Of a DNA stretch of 64,000 bases, positions 11,170-22,756 are shown one piece after another. The stretch is from contig NC_088800.1 in NCBI RefSeq assembly GCF_011386835.1, positions 3,410,001 through 3,474,000 of the forward strand, given 5' to 3'. Under the pieces are notes generated by a model that was not told the DNA's origin, ran no database searches, and saw only the letters and a program-made list of their open reading frames with translations. The translations under genes were made by a program, and so were the position numbers. The DNA comes from Chrysemys picta bellii (lineage: Eukaryota; Chordata; Testudines; Emydidae). The stretch's first letter is position 1, and the number at the start of each line of letters is the position of its first letter.

Positions 11170-14024
11170 GTACCCAAAAAGCTGTGTTGATATGAATACA
11201 TCTCATTAATTACATGCGACTGAAACAGCTAAAATGTCTTCTGGTCTCATTGTTCAAGTGTCAGAAATATAGTCCCCTCTCTAAAGCAGAGTCAACTATG
11301 CACAACTCTAGAACCAATGAAAAGACTAGCAAGGGCAGACAACCAAGTCCCATTTCCCTCTGCTCCTATAGCAAGACCCCTGTGGCCTCTGGGACGCTGC
11401 CAGTGGTGCTAGTAGAAATCATTTCTTCCTGGAACTCGACTCATGGGAGGGACATGGGGGGGGACGTGACGTGACGTGTTTATATATATATATATAAACA
11501 TCAGCGTGCTTAACTACTCACTTTCCCCCAAAATATGTAGTATTCAGTCTGTTTATATGGAATAGAGGAGTTGGGTGAGGAGCCATTTCAGCATATGTAT
11601 GACTTACTAAAAGACAAATTTGAAGTAGAACTGTATCCTAAACTGCTTTATGGTATTGTACCCAAACACTGCATTTCAATGGGGGATTCAACTTCCTTAA
11701 TAGGAGCAGACTCCTGAAACACGTACAAGTCCACAAGAGTGGCCCATAGTCATGCAAATAATCCCACTGTCTTCAATGGGATTGATCAAATGATTAAGGG
11801 TTTACAGGATTAGGTTCCAAGTTTGTAAATTGTTCTGGATGAAACTGACAATGCCTGAGCTGTCAGATCAGAAGAAGCTTCATTTGAATAAAGGTGGGCA
11901 GATGTCTGATAAGTCTTAGCTCCGTTGCTAAGATGAGGAACATATTTTCAGCAAAGTTCTTGGCAGATTCCTGAGGCAGCTGGTTTAAGGCCGTCAGTGT
12001 CCGGCATTATAATCTTCACTTATAGTTCTCTCACCCACAAAGCTGGAAAATGAGGCATTTGTTTTCTTCGTTTTGCTGCTTCAGTGCCAGTTAACAAAAT
12101 GGGAGAGCTCTTCCAGTGCTGTAAAAAAAAAAACCCAACCCCATGAGGGGAATAGCTACCAGCACTGGGAGCACTATCTACACTGCCACTTTGCAGCTCT
12201 GAAACCTGCATCTCTCAGGGGAGGGGTGTTTTTTCACACCCCTGAGTGAGGAAAGTTTCAGAGCTGTAAGTGGCAGTGTAGACAAGCCGTTAGACTAGTT
12301 TGGCTGCAGAGAAGAATTCTACGTACACTGGGGACAAGACCGGATTCCCATGAGGCTGCAGAACTGGGCCAACATCGGAATCCAAACATCCTCTGGTCAG
12401 TGCAAGCAGAGGCATTCCTCTAATGATTTGGACTTGATGTGATGCAGTATGGATGTCACGGATAATTCAGACCAATGGGGAGAAACAGAATAAAAACACT
12501 GTTTAAAGACCTTCCGTCCCCCCCATGTCTCCGCTCTTGAGGACTCCTGACCAACATAACAGCACAATACATAGGCTAACAAACTTAAACAAAGCCTTTG
12601 TTAGCCTATGTATTGTGCTGTTAAAGCCATATAAAGAATGAACATCCTCCCTAGCTGTGTTCTGCTCCTTTAAGGAGCAGAGTGCAGCCCCTCCCCCCAA
12701 GTCTTTCCGGTACCCGTACCTACTAACAATCTCTAGCCGGTACTGCGCACTGGAGGGTACCACCCTACTTGCACTCCTGGACGCTGCACTCATTTGAATA
12801 AGGGAAACAGTAACAAGCAGCCAGAAAGTGGCGTATGAAGGGTGGTGAGGTGCACATGCAGGTGAGTGCTGCATGCAGTCGCGAGGATAGAGAGTTCTTT
12901 GTAAAAGTTATGACCTCTCTCCCCAAAAACAGAGACACAAACTTTCTCACGGTTTGTCCGATTCCCTTTAACACAACTTCCCCTTGTCCGAGCCTCATGT
13001 TACTCCCCATTGAGTTCCATGGGAGCAACATGCACCTAAGGGCTTCAAGGTCCTGGTCCAAATTTGGCTTTGAAGCTTGAATACAGAGGAGCGTCTCCCT
13101 GCTTATCCTGCAAACTCAGCAAAGCATATGTCCACACATGCCGAGTAGATTTTTTACAAAACACACTACATACAGTGCACACCCACATCTCCAAGGGCAG
13201 GAGCCAGCCGTTCTTTTGCTGTTAAGTTTACACAGGAATATTTCAGCCTGACAGTTTAACTTCCAGTTTTTCAAGATGGGTTTCTGTAAATGAGAAGCCC
13301 TGACATTCCCCGATAGAATCACCTCTCTTCTACAAGGGCGTGCTTTTATTCAGGGAAATATGGGCGTAGGGTAAACAGGTCTGCCTGAAGCACAACCTTT
13401 CATTGTAGAGTTTCTATAGTTACATTTATTAGCACTGGCTGCATGGCAGACACAATCAGAGTTAAAATACAACAGTGCACACAGGATGATTTAAATTCAA
13501 GAGAAATATTTTAGCTGTTAATTATTAACTTTTATGATTTACTCTGTACAGCACAAGAGAGAATTGTTAAACTATAAAACCAGTGCCATCCCGCATAATC
13601 ACCACTAAAGGTAACAACATAAGAAATGCCAAAACCTTGTAGGCAGAACGGTGAGGAATTTAAAATAGATTTGTTATATCATTTATTACTTGTTTAGGGC
13701 CAAACACAGCAAAGCATTTAAACACAAAGAAAAAGTTTTAAGTGTTTGCTTAAGTCCCATTGAAGTCACTTTCAAGCAGACTTAAGCATGTGCTTAGGTG
13801 CTTTGTTGAATCCAGGGTGATCAGATTTCTACTGCACCCCAGAGATGGCTGCATTTCAGTGGCGTATATGTCTGCTTGTAAAGTGTTTTGGAATAACAGC
13901 GCAAATGGTATTATACACTTAAGATATTATTGTTACAGTATGCATGCACGAAGGAAGCAACTTCTTAAAATAAATGAATTGTTCTTATGACACAAAATAC
14001 ATACTAATTTTCCATTGTTCGTTC
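11170..14024. other. Region without a recognised gene
   Basis: This stretch holds unique-looking sequence, a short TATATA run at 11479-11498, a foldback element at 12177-12282, and the copied phrase TTAGCCTATGTATTGTGCTG at about 12600, inverted relative to 12551-12580. No exon was recognised. If it is transcribed, it would be PAQR5 5' intron. Confidence 0.5.
12177..12282. repeat. Foldback repeat
   Basis: TCTACACTGCCACTTTGCAG and AGCTCTGAAAC on the left are repeated in inverted form on the right (GTTTCAGAGCTGTAAGTGG, CAGTGTAGA), with an inner inverted pair GGGGTGT/ACACCCC. The TCTACACTGC ends recall a DNA-transposon family also seen near 19690 and 49690. Confidence 0.6.
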
Positions 14025-14036
14025 TCTCTCTCTCTC

Positions 14037-14106
<70 letters not shown>
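14025..14106. repeat. Compound microsatellite (TC)n(TG)n(TA)32
   Basis: A CTCTCTCT run passes through TGTGTG into an uninterrupted TA tract, 14043-14106. Confidence 0.97.
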
Positions 14107-14109
<3 letters not shown>

Positions 14110-15284
14110 TGGGCATGAGAAAGTTCAAACTTTCTCTTGCAGATTGCATATAGTTGGGCTTGGCAGAATTTGATTTTTTAAAAATAATTTTGACAGATAA
14201 TATTGAGGTTTATTTTTAAAGTTATTTTTAAAGTTAAATTTTCGCAGTTGTGTAAAACTATGGGTTTTAAGCATTTTTTTGTTTATTTACATTTTCACAG
14301 TTGTGTGAAATTATGGGGTGGTCAGACAAGGGGGGTTAAACAATTATTGTTTAACGATAAATGTGGATATTCAAAAAGTTAAAGCTTTATAACCGTTAAA
14401 ACACAACTTCCCAATATCACATGTCAAAATATACAAAGGAACTATCCTGGCATTAAACTCGGATAAGTACTCATGCAGCATTTTTCTTACTTTGTCTAGC
14501 TGTAAATGTGGATTATTTTCAATGGAAATATTTTTCGTTGGTTTCTGTGTGTACAGTGAAATCAACATTTACCAATCTCATCCTTCCACGCCTAGTTACA
14601 GTCAAAGTGCTGTTTGCATTTCTTATATAAAAATTCAGTATATTTCACTACAAGCAACATAAACAATCCTCCAAAAAGCTGCATAAAACCCAGAACTGCT
14701 GCTGGGAAGCAAATATGCACTGTACTTACATCTCTGCCTCTGGGAGCCGGGATGCACTTGCTGATGCCCTACTAACCAGAGGAGCTGGCAGCCCCCTCAG
14801 CACCAGGATGTCAGTACTATTCTTCTTTGTACAATGGAAAATGCACAGCTCAGCCCTGTGCTAGAAATGTGGTAAGTAGCAGAATTGTTTGGGGCTGAGC
14901 TGGCGTGTAGACAGCAGCCCAGTCAGAGTAAGTGGGCTGACAGGTTTGCAAAAGAAACAAAACCAACCTGTTGACCTCTTAAGGGCAGGGCAACCGAAGC
15001 AGAGAGGCTCGGAGTGAGATATGCTTACAGCAGCCACTTGGCCAGGCAGTACATACACATTAGCATGCTGGCACAGGGCAGGGGACGGCGGTTCAGCATG
15101 TATGCCGCTCCCTGGGATTAGGAGCAAATTCATTCTGACTCACATTGTATTGGAAATAACTGAGTCCAAAATAATATCAGATTCTGTTCTGGATTCAGTT
15201 TACTGAGACCTACAGGAAGCAGAATACAGGTACATAGTGTATAAACCCACAGGCCTCTTTAGTGTCCCAAGTCCTACCTCTCTG

Positions 15285-15420
15285 TCCCTCAGTTTCCCCA
15301 CCTATGAAAGGGAGATAAAAACACACGCCTGCCTGCCTGCCTTCAAGGGTCTGGAAATCTTAAATCATTCATGTCAAAGAGCTTTAAGAAATCAAATACT
15401 ATAGAAACAGATGGTAATAT
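15285..15420 (+). repeat. MIR-like SINE 3' part
   Basis: It carries CCCTCAGTTTCCCCACCTAT, then a decayed middle and CAAAGAGCTTTAAGAAATC. This is the order of a MIR 3' half. Confidence 0.45.
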
Positions 15421-15862
15421 TGGGCCCAATCCCGCCACATCTATACCCGAATCACACCATACTTCACACGTAGTTCCACAGATTTCAGTGGTGCTAGTTG
15501 TGGAGTAAGGGACTGTTCAGGGTGAGTAAGAGGGGCAGAATCTGTCCCATTGTGATCATCATTCAAACAGAAAGGCTGGGGGAAAGAGCCCTGCGTATCT
15601 CAAAAACTGGTCAAACGGAAATCATCCATTTTGAATTCAAACGTGCTTACGACAAACTCAGCTGCTGGGATCAACCAGAGCCTAAATTGTCCCTTTGCAC
15701 GGAAGACTACGTTTCCCGAGAACAGCAGGGAGGGGAACACAGGGCAGCACATGGTCACGGCTCTCTTTGGTAACATCCAAAGAGGTTACAAAACGGGGAT
15801 TGCTTAAAAGTGCAGTTATGGGCAGGAAAGTGACCATGTGAAAATGGCACCTTATATATGCA

Positions 15863-16048
15863 GATATCCCTATCTCATAGAACTGGGAGGGACCTCGAAA
15901 GATCATCGAGTCCAGCCCCCTGCCTTCACTAGCAAGACCAAGTACTGATTTTTGCCCCAGATCCCTAAGTGGCCCCCTCAAGGATTGAACTCACAACCCT
16001 GGGTTTAGCAGGCCAATGCGCAAACCACTGAGCTATCCCTCCTCCCTT
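15863..16048 (-). repeat. tRNA-headed SINE with CR1-like tail (Cry type)
   Basis: It has the same structure as the copy at 109-290: a CATAGAACTGGGAGGGACC tail and the head complement CCACTGAGCTATCCCTCC. It is followed at 16050-16330 by further repeat-like sequence that I could not classify. Confidence 0.8.
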
Positions 16049-16330
16049 CTTACTCAACAGACCGGCTCCCTCACTTTTTGAGTCACAACAGCTTGTTTTA
16101 TCCCCCAGGCAGCCACGGGAGAGTGAGCTAGATTCTGTTCTAGGGCTGCCTATCCTCACCACTATGATTAATAAGAAGAAGCCAGAGACGCGTGCATTCG
16201 CCAGCATTTCTTGCTGCTCTTTGCACCACTTAGCAACTCCCGAACTTCTTGTACAGAGAAGTCTCTTGTAATTAGGGACTGTTGGCAGCCCTGATTCTGG
16301 CTCACGCACCATCAACAAAATTGTTAACTA

Positions 16331-19300
16331 GGCACCAGCCTCAACATCCTTCTTTGACAGGTCCCAACGGCAGGTGAACCAGAGCCCCCAGCTTGCGTCT
16401 CAGAGCCGGCGTGGGGTCTGCAGAGCCGGCAGTTGGGGGTGGGGTGGGGAATAATCCAAATCATCATTTGATGTGGAAACTGCGCCTACTTGTGCTTGAG
16501 CCACTGAGACGCAATCGATAGGAGATCTCCCATCACGGTTCCTTGGAGTAAAACCACACAGTCCGGCCTCGACCCTGCTCCTATAGAAATAAATGGCAAA
16601 ACTTCCTGTGACTTTAATGGGACAGGATCAGGCCCTTAAAAAAGATAAACATAAAATGCCAGAAAAGAGATGGATGGGGCAAAAAAGGGTGGGCAGGAGG
16701 CAGGGTCATAGCCTCCCTCCCCACTGCCTGGGGCAGGGGGCGGAGATAGCACACCAGGGGGGAGGAGAGTAACCAATCCCATCTGAACGGCTGGAACCGC
16801 TCATATGCCCAATGTGCACAAGGAAACTCTGGAAGAACGGTACCTGCCTGCAAAGCAAGGTCCCTGGTACTTCTGCCCCATCTAGCCCTCCATGCTCACA
16901 GCGTTGCTGGTTACAGTTCTTTTGACTAGTCAAAGTTACTGTATGCAAACCAAGCATATTCTTCTTCTTCTCTCTGATAAGGCCCCTATATTTACTTTAG
17001 CCCTCACAGCCATGAGTAACATATTTCACAATATTTGAATATAACAACAGACTAAGAGCCTTGAATCACTGAAGTGTGACACAAGGTCATTACTCTAGTA
17101 TTAGTAAGTAGTTAAAAAACTATATCGAGGCACAATGCATTATTCACAGATCACGAAGAGCAGAAATAATGGTCATTTTAAATCAGGCCTCATGAATATG
17201 CAACAATATCCCAGGTTTTAATCACAAGGGGGAAAAAGAATCTTGACATAAATTTAAAGTCTGGGCATGTTAACCCTCCCTTTCCCAGCTCCAGAATTTT
17301 AATCCTAGCTTTTCCTTGGCTGAGAATTACCTAGTGTTCTTACTGCTTCTTTTAAAACCTTTTTCTTTTTAACCTCAGACTGAAATATACAAGCCTGCAT
17401 CGCATCTGTTCTGCAATCTCTTTTCAGCGTCATTTCCTTCAGTTGGACTATAAAGTTATCCGCACAAAGCAGCAATTTCAGATACAATGCCAGCAAAGTG
17501 CTGAGGACAATGCAATAAACAACATTATTGGTACCAGCGTGTACCATGCAAAAACAAAAAGCAATATTCTTCAGGGTCTTGCTGGCTCTGAATTTGTATA
17601 AGAAATCACACTGAAGATTAGCTAGCTAAGTATTCCAGACCTCCTGCTAAAGGCCTCTGTCATATTGATGACCTAGGTCTAGTAAAATCATGACAAACCA
17701 GATCTTTGGATACAATAAACAGCTCACATTCGGTTCCGTGCTGCTTGGGGGGTCATGCTGGTGGGTATTTCTGAACATTCAGGTGATCCCTGAAACTTTC
17801 AGAAAACGTTTCCTGAGCTCTGTAAGTTTCGCACATTCATGCCAGAAGCACGTTTTTTGGCATTTGATGTTGTCCTCTTAAAAAATTTGTCATCCACTCA
17901 GGGAGCAGAACCAAATGTCACGTGACCAGCGACACTACAAATAGTCCAAATGCACAATTTACAAACAATCCCCCATTGTTACAGTTATTCGTACAAACCA
18001 TTTCGTGCTAATACTTACACCTTGGCCCAGTCTAGTGCCGACAACTGCTGACTGCATCCACAGCTAACAGGACTGGCTCCCACATGACTCCCAATACTCA
18101 TATCAGAAAAGGCAAAACCCTCGGATTTCCAGCTGTGTGACTACAACACGACCAGCGTTGGTATCACGGAGCGATTGAAGAAGCTTGGTAAATCACAGCA
18201 GTGAACGCTCGCCTTTGCTTATCAAGAATAAATGAAAAAAAAAAATTCCAGACATACCAAATGCTCCACCAGTCAAACATTGAGAACTGGGTGTGTCTCC
18301 AAGGTGCTTATTGTTAGCTCAGCATTGGGGAAGTACGTGCAGCGCAGCAGATCAGTACCCAGGAAAGGCAACTGGAGTGGGTATAGGGAAAGAATGCAGA
18401 ATCCGGCCCATTATGCGGTTAATGTTGCACCCACACCTTGCACCGAGGGCACAGAAAACCCCAACTGCTGAGAAATCAGTGGAGGTAGTTTCCACTACAT
18501 GGAAACAGTAAGCATGCAAAAGCAGATGCCAGGCTGTAAATCTGGTCTGTGAAGCAACTGAAGGCCTCGTGACACAACCTGACAGGATCCTGGCCAAGTT
18601 ACACAGTCACGTAAAGCATTTTTTTTCAAAACCCTGGGAAATGAATTTTCCAACTGGAGGTGAGTCATCGATCCCATTAGACAGACGGATGTCTCTGGAT
18701 AAAGGTCAGGCGTGGGCCTCCTTTTGGTACAATCCTTAAACAGCTGATTTATTTGGATTAACAAACTCAGTTCATCCCCCATGACACACACCCCCAACAT
18801 TACACCACAACATCCTCGGATTCTGGAACACGGTCCCAGAGAACAACGAGATGCTCTTCGGCTGCACAAAGCCGATGCATTTTTTTCCCCCATTGGCCAG
18901 CAAGTTGGCACAAAATACTGATTTGCTAGGAAGCAAATTGATGGGTAAACACGTCATTGGTGAACTGGACATTTGGCCAACGCCTCTGCATGCAGCTGTG
19001 GTTCAGAGCCCACAGGTCTACTCCCAGGAGAGCCAGTGGGGACGCTGCCATTCACTTCACTCAGTGGGAGCAGGATTGGGGCCCAGCTTCGTAAGCGCTT
19101 TATATTCTTGAGCCCCAAGTTAGATCGCCCAAGAATGCGGAGAGCAAAGCAAAGACGCTGGCTTTCTGCCTGCTCCTTGCGGTCAGTGTGGACTGTATAT
19201 GTCAAATCCATTTCCTGTACTTCTGTCTATGTTCAGCCATGCTCTCCTCTGAACCATTTCCTGACCATTCATCAGACCTCCGGGTCTTTTGCCCCACAGC

Positions 19301-19600
19301 TGCAGCTTGAAACTGGGGGCGCTCCATGCCTTACAGGGAAGGGCGCAACGTCCCGGAAGCCATCACCTGTGCAATCACATTTTAATATCAGCAGACTGGA
19401 CTCTCCCAGACACGGCCAGGAGAGCCCCCTAGGTAAAACATGCTCCGAGTCCACTTCCCTCTCATGCAGGCACGGGATAAATGATGTTGCACATAGTTAC
19501 GCCGAATCTAGTCTGTGCCCTGGGAGCTGATAAACATACGCACCGTATTTCTGAACCAGATGAGAACTACACGGAAAGGGACACGGAACAGGTGTTATCC
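16331..19600. other. Region without a recognised gene
   Basis: Several ORFs of 60-185 codons occur here, but none shows domain structure, splice context or codon bias. I see no repeat family with confidence. It could be PAQR5 5' intron or intergenic. Confidence 0.5.
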
Positions 19601-19604
19601 ATTC

Positions 19605-19695
19605 GTTATTGTGGGGCAGGTCTTTGACCTGTGTCATGCAGGAGGTCAGACTAGATGATCACAACAGCCCCTTCTGGCCTTGAAATCTGTGGGTC
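19605..19695 (+). repeat. CR1 tail remnant
   Basis: GGAGGTCAGACTAGATGATC followed by CCCCTTCTGGCCTTGAAATC is the CR1 3' tail phrase in sense orientation. Confidence 0.55.
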
Positions 19696-19934
19696 CATCT
19701 GCACTGCAATAGAAACCCCTGGCACCGAGTCTCAGGGCCGAACTGCAGGGCCGAAAACAGCTGGGGAGACGTTGAGGTTTGGGCTGCAGCCCAGGCTCTG
19801 AGACCCTTGGTGGAGTGTCAGAGCCCTGGCTCCAAGCCAAGTGCTTACACTATTTTTAGCCTTGCGGCCTGAGCCCAAGTCAGTTGGCCCAATGTGGTGC
19901 TGCGGGGTTTTTTTTCCTGTGTAGACAGACCCTC
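19690..19934. repeat. DNA-transposon-like repeat with GTCTACAC-type ends
   Basis: The left end GGGTCCATCTGCACTG and the right end complement AGGGTCTGTCTACACAGG are imperfect inverted repeats, with AAACCCC inside each end. No target duplication was found. Confidence 0.4.
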
Positions 19935-20334
19935 TGAATCGATTTATCTGCTCAAGTTGTAGGTAGCTCTCTGATTCGACTTCTCCTCTCTCTGAAAATT
20001 TAGGTGAAGATTTATGTAACCTACTTCCATCTATTCTACCACGGCCAATCAAACAAGCTGGAAAGAATAAAACCTGGTGCTGTATCATGATAAACCAACT
20101 AAACACTTACCAATGATTCCTGGCGATTTTTACACAATAGTTGACACAGACCCACCAAATAATGATTCCACTAATGGAGCAGCAGCAGTTTTTCATGTTG
20201 CACTGCCAAGGATGAATAGATGCGCAGCTGGTAACAGAAAGACTCCTCACTGGCTTCAATGGGAGTTCCAGATCTAGGCGCTTGCATAGCCCTTACCGCT
20301 GTATAATGAGTAACTCAGTCATTAACGGATTGTT

Positions 20335-20515
20335 TTCCTTACACATTCTTGTAAGGCAGGGAAGAATTATCCTCCTTTTCCAAAGGGGAAACTGAGGCAT
20401 AAAGAAAATTAAGTGACATGCCGAATGTCACACAAACTCTATGGGTGAGCTGAGAATAGAACGCAGGTCTTCTGAGTCCCACTCCAGTGCATTATCCACT
20501 AGACCCTCTTTTCTA
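20335..20515 (-). repeat. MIR-like SINE
   Basis: Complement phrases of MIR are in order: AAAGGGGAAACTGAGGCAT, TTAAGTGACATGCCGAATG, TCACACAA, and AACGCAGGTCTTCTGAGTCC. Confidence 0.7.
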
Positions 20516-21383
20516 CCCTGGGATCTATTGCACCCTTTTAAAGATCCCATACCCAGGGTCTAGTCACGTGCCTGTGACAGTTCATATTTCCAAATCAACT
20601 AGACACACACATGCGTGTGGGGAGAGCGAGCTAGTATCTCGTGTAACCAGAAGAGGCTGGGAAGGGTAGCAACGGCATGCCTTGGGAACTAGGAACTGGT
20701 ATAACAAGTTTTGATTCAGTGGAAATTTACCAGTTAAACATTGTTTTCAGATGTTGATGATAAACTTTTGGCACAACCTTAGCTACAGTTTTTGCGAAAG
20801 CAATGCTGTTGTCAAATTCAGACTCGAAAGAAAACTGTTAGCAGGAAGTTCTAGGTACTTGTAAAATAGGAACAAAGCAAAAGAACTTGGAGTTTAGGCT
20901 CTCTCTTTCCTCAGGTCATTAGCCATTTCCTCTGGGGAAATTGCAAACTATCCTGGGCTTTCCACACGTTAAACACCTCCCAATGCTATTACCTTCAGGT
21001 GACAGCCCTTTTCAGACGCAATACAAATTCCATGGCTATGGGGGAATTTAGCTTTCAATGGAGTATCTGGGCTGGCTCATTGCTACTGGAATGAAACGTT
21101 ATCTGTACGTCAGAATTGCTCAGATAGCGTCACAGCATCATCTAGGCAATCTTTCCTTACGCTTAGATCTAGGATGTCCACTGGATGCAGAGAGCGCGAG
21201 CGAGCGCTTTTATTCCACGAACCCATTCACATGAACTCTGCACCTTTAAACTTAACGACTCTGATGTGGTGCAGCTTCTTTTGTGCCCCAGCACTTGCAA
21301 AATCTGCCCCTAAAAAGGCAACTGACCCAGCCCTGGAAGGATTGTCTCCAGTGCCGAGATGACTGGCAGAGGGTCCCTTGCAC

Positions 21384-21536
21384 TATGCCTCGCCCTAAGG
21401 CCTGCAGAACAGGCCCCGGGCGGAGGGGCGGGGGCCGCAGCCTCACGGCGAGGGCTGGGGCTGCGCAGCCCGGGAGCTGCCGGCAGGGTGCTCTGGGGTC
21501 GCGGGGGCAGCAACCAGGTTTGTGCTGCGGTGGGGG
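21384..21536. promoter_or_regulatory. CpG-rich block, candidate promoter
   Basis: This is a short GC-rich block with many CpGs (GGGCGGAGGGGCGGGGGCCG), including GGGCGG/GGGGCGGGG Sp1-like boxes, preceded by GAGAGCGCGAGCGAGCGC near 21190. It lies between GLCE and the PAQR5 coding exons, so it could be part of the PAQR5 promoter. It could equally be repeat-derived, because hAT elements start immediately to its right. No exon or TATA box was placed. Confidence 0.2.
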
Positions 21537-21659
21537 TAGGGTTGCCAATCCTCCAGGATTGTCCTGGAGGCTCCAGGAATTAAAGATTAATCGTTAATTA
21601 AAGATTATGTCATGTGATGAAATCAACAGGAATTTGCCCAACCAAAGCTGGCAGCCCTA
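21537..21659. mobile_element. Short hAT element
   Basis: It has ends TAGGGTTGCCA and TAGGGCTGCCA (complement of the right end), 123 bp, flanked by GGTGGGGG (21529-21536) and GGTGGCGG (21660-21667), a 7/8 match. The AATTAAAGATTAATCGTTAA core is typical of a repeat common in turtles. Confidence 0.65.
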
Positions 21660-21887
21660 GGTGGCGGAGCGCAGGCACTGGCTGTCCCAGGCTCCCCATG
21701 GCCGGTGCGGAGCCAGCGAGGTGGGGGCGGCTCCAGATGGGACAGATCAGTCTGGTGGGGCCATGTGCTGGGGGCCGGGGCCCGGGACAAAGCCCGGGAG
21801 CAGGCACTGCTCACACCCAGCTGCAGGCCTGGAGGAGAGGGGCTGGGAGACAGACAAAGGGGGAAGCGCAGACACAGGGGCAAACAC

Positions 21888-22748
21888 CAGGGCCAGCTCT
21901 AGGTTTTTGCCGGCCCAAGCAAAAAATTTTTTGGCTGTCCTCCACCCCAGCCCTGGGCTCTCACCGCCCCCGTACCCCCTGCCGCCCCAGCTCTGGGCTT
22001 TTCCTCTCACCCCACCCCACCCACACCCCCTGCTGTCCCAGCACTGGGCTCTCCCCCCCCCCACCCGCACCCCCTGCTGCCCTGGGTTCCCCCCCCAATA
22101 GTGCTGACTCCACCTGCTCCCCCCTTGCCTCCAGCCGGTCTGGCGCTGGAAGGGTCAGGGTAAGCAGCGGGGCTCCCCGGCCGCACCTCAGCCCAGGGTC
22201 CCTCCAGGACCGGCCGGGACCCAGGAGGGCAGAGCCGGGGGACTGGAGGGCAGAGCCGGCAGGGGGCTGAGGAGCTGGGGCAAGGCAGCCCCAGAGGGAG
22301 CAGAGCCCCGGAGAGCGGGACGCGGGCCCCGCACAGCAGCACCCCTCCCTCTATGGCCCCGCTGCTGCTGCTGCTTCTGGCCGCCCTGCCGCAGTCCCTG
22401 GGCGGCTCGGGCCGCTTCGCTCAGCCCCGGCTGTGGCGCTGGGGGGCGGCCGCCCTGCGGCACCTGCAGGCAGCTCCGTGTGCCCCGTGGGGCGGCCCCC
22501 AGTCCCAGTGTCCCCCGTTCGGAGTCTGCCCAGTCCAGCCACAAGGTGCGGGTGCTGCTCCCCCACGGCGCGAACCGCAGCGGCCACAGGGCGCCCCTGT
22601 GCACGACGCGCTGCTGCTGCTAGGGCCGGCTCTAGGATTTTGCCGCCCGAAGCGCAAAAAAAAAAGAAAAAGATGGGTGGAATGCCGCCCCTGAAAATGT
22701 GCCACCCCAAGCAGGTGCTTGGTTTGCTGGTGCCTAGAGCCGGCCCTG
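21888..22748. mobile_element. hAT element carrying a CpG-rich insert
   Basis: Left end CAGGGCCAGCTCTAGG and right end complement CAGGGCCGGCTCTAGG form terminal inverted repeats. The flanks GCAAACAC (21880-21887) and GCAAACGC (22749-22756) match at 7 of 8 positions. A second left-end-like copy starts near 22622 (TAGGGCCGGCTCTAGG), so the element may be nested or partly duplicated. The interior is very GC-rich, with poly-pyrimidine CCCCCTGC repeats and an exon-like ORF at 22353. No transposase was seen. Confidence 0.65.
22353..22622 (+). other. Exon-like ORF inside the hAT element
   Basis: The ORF starts ATGGCCCCG and begins M-A-P-L(6)-A-A-L-P-Q-S-L-G, which looks like a signal peptide. It continues with Arg/Trp-rich sequence and stays open to the terminal repeat. 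It is preceded by GC-rich sequence resembling a 5' UTR. I recognise no family. An alternative frame over 22540-22600 also looks protein-like, so a frameshifted captured exon is possible. Long ORFs are common in GC-rich DNA, so it may be meaningless. Confidence 0.25.
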
Positions 22749-22756
22749 GCAAACGC

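Noticed and set aside
18973..19530. 185-codon ORF
   Set aside because: It has no recognisable motif, and ORFs on the opposite strand are comparable. No donor or acceptor context supports an exon.
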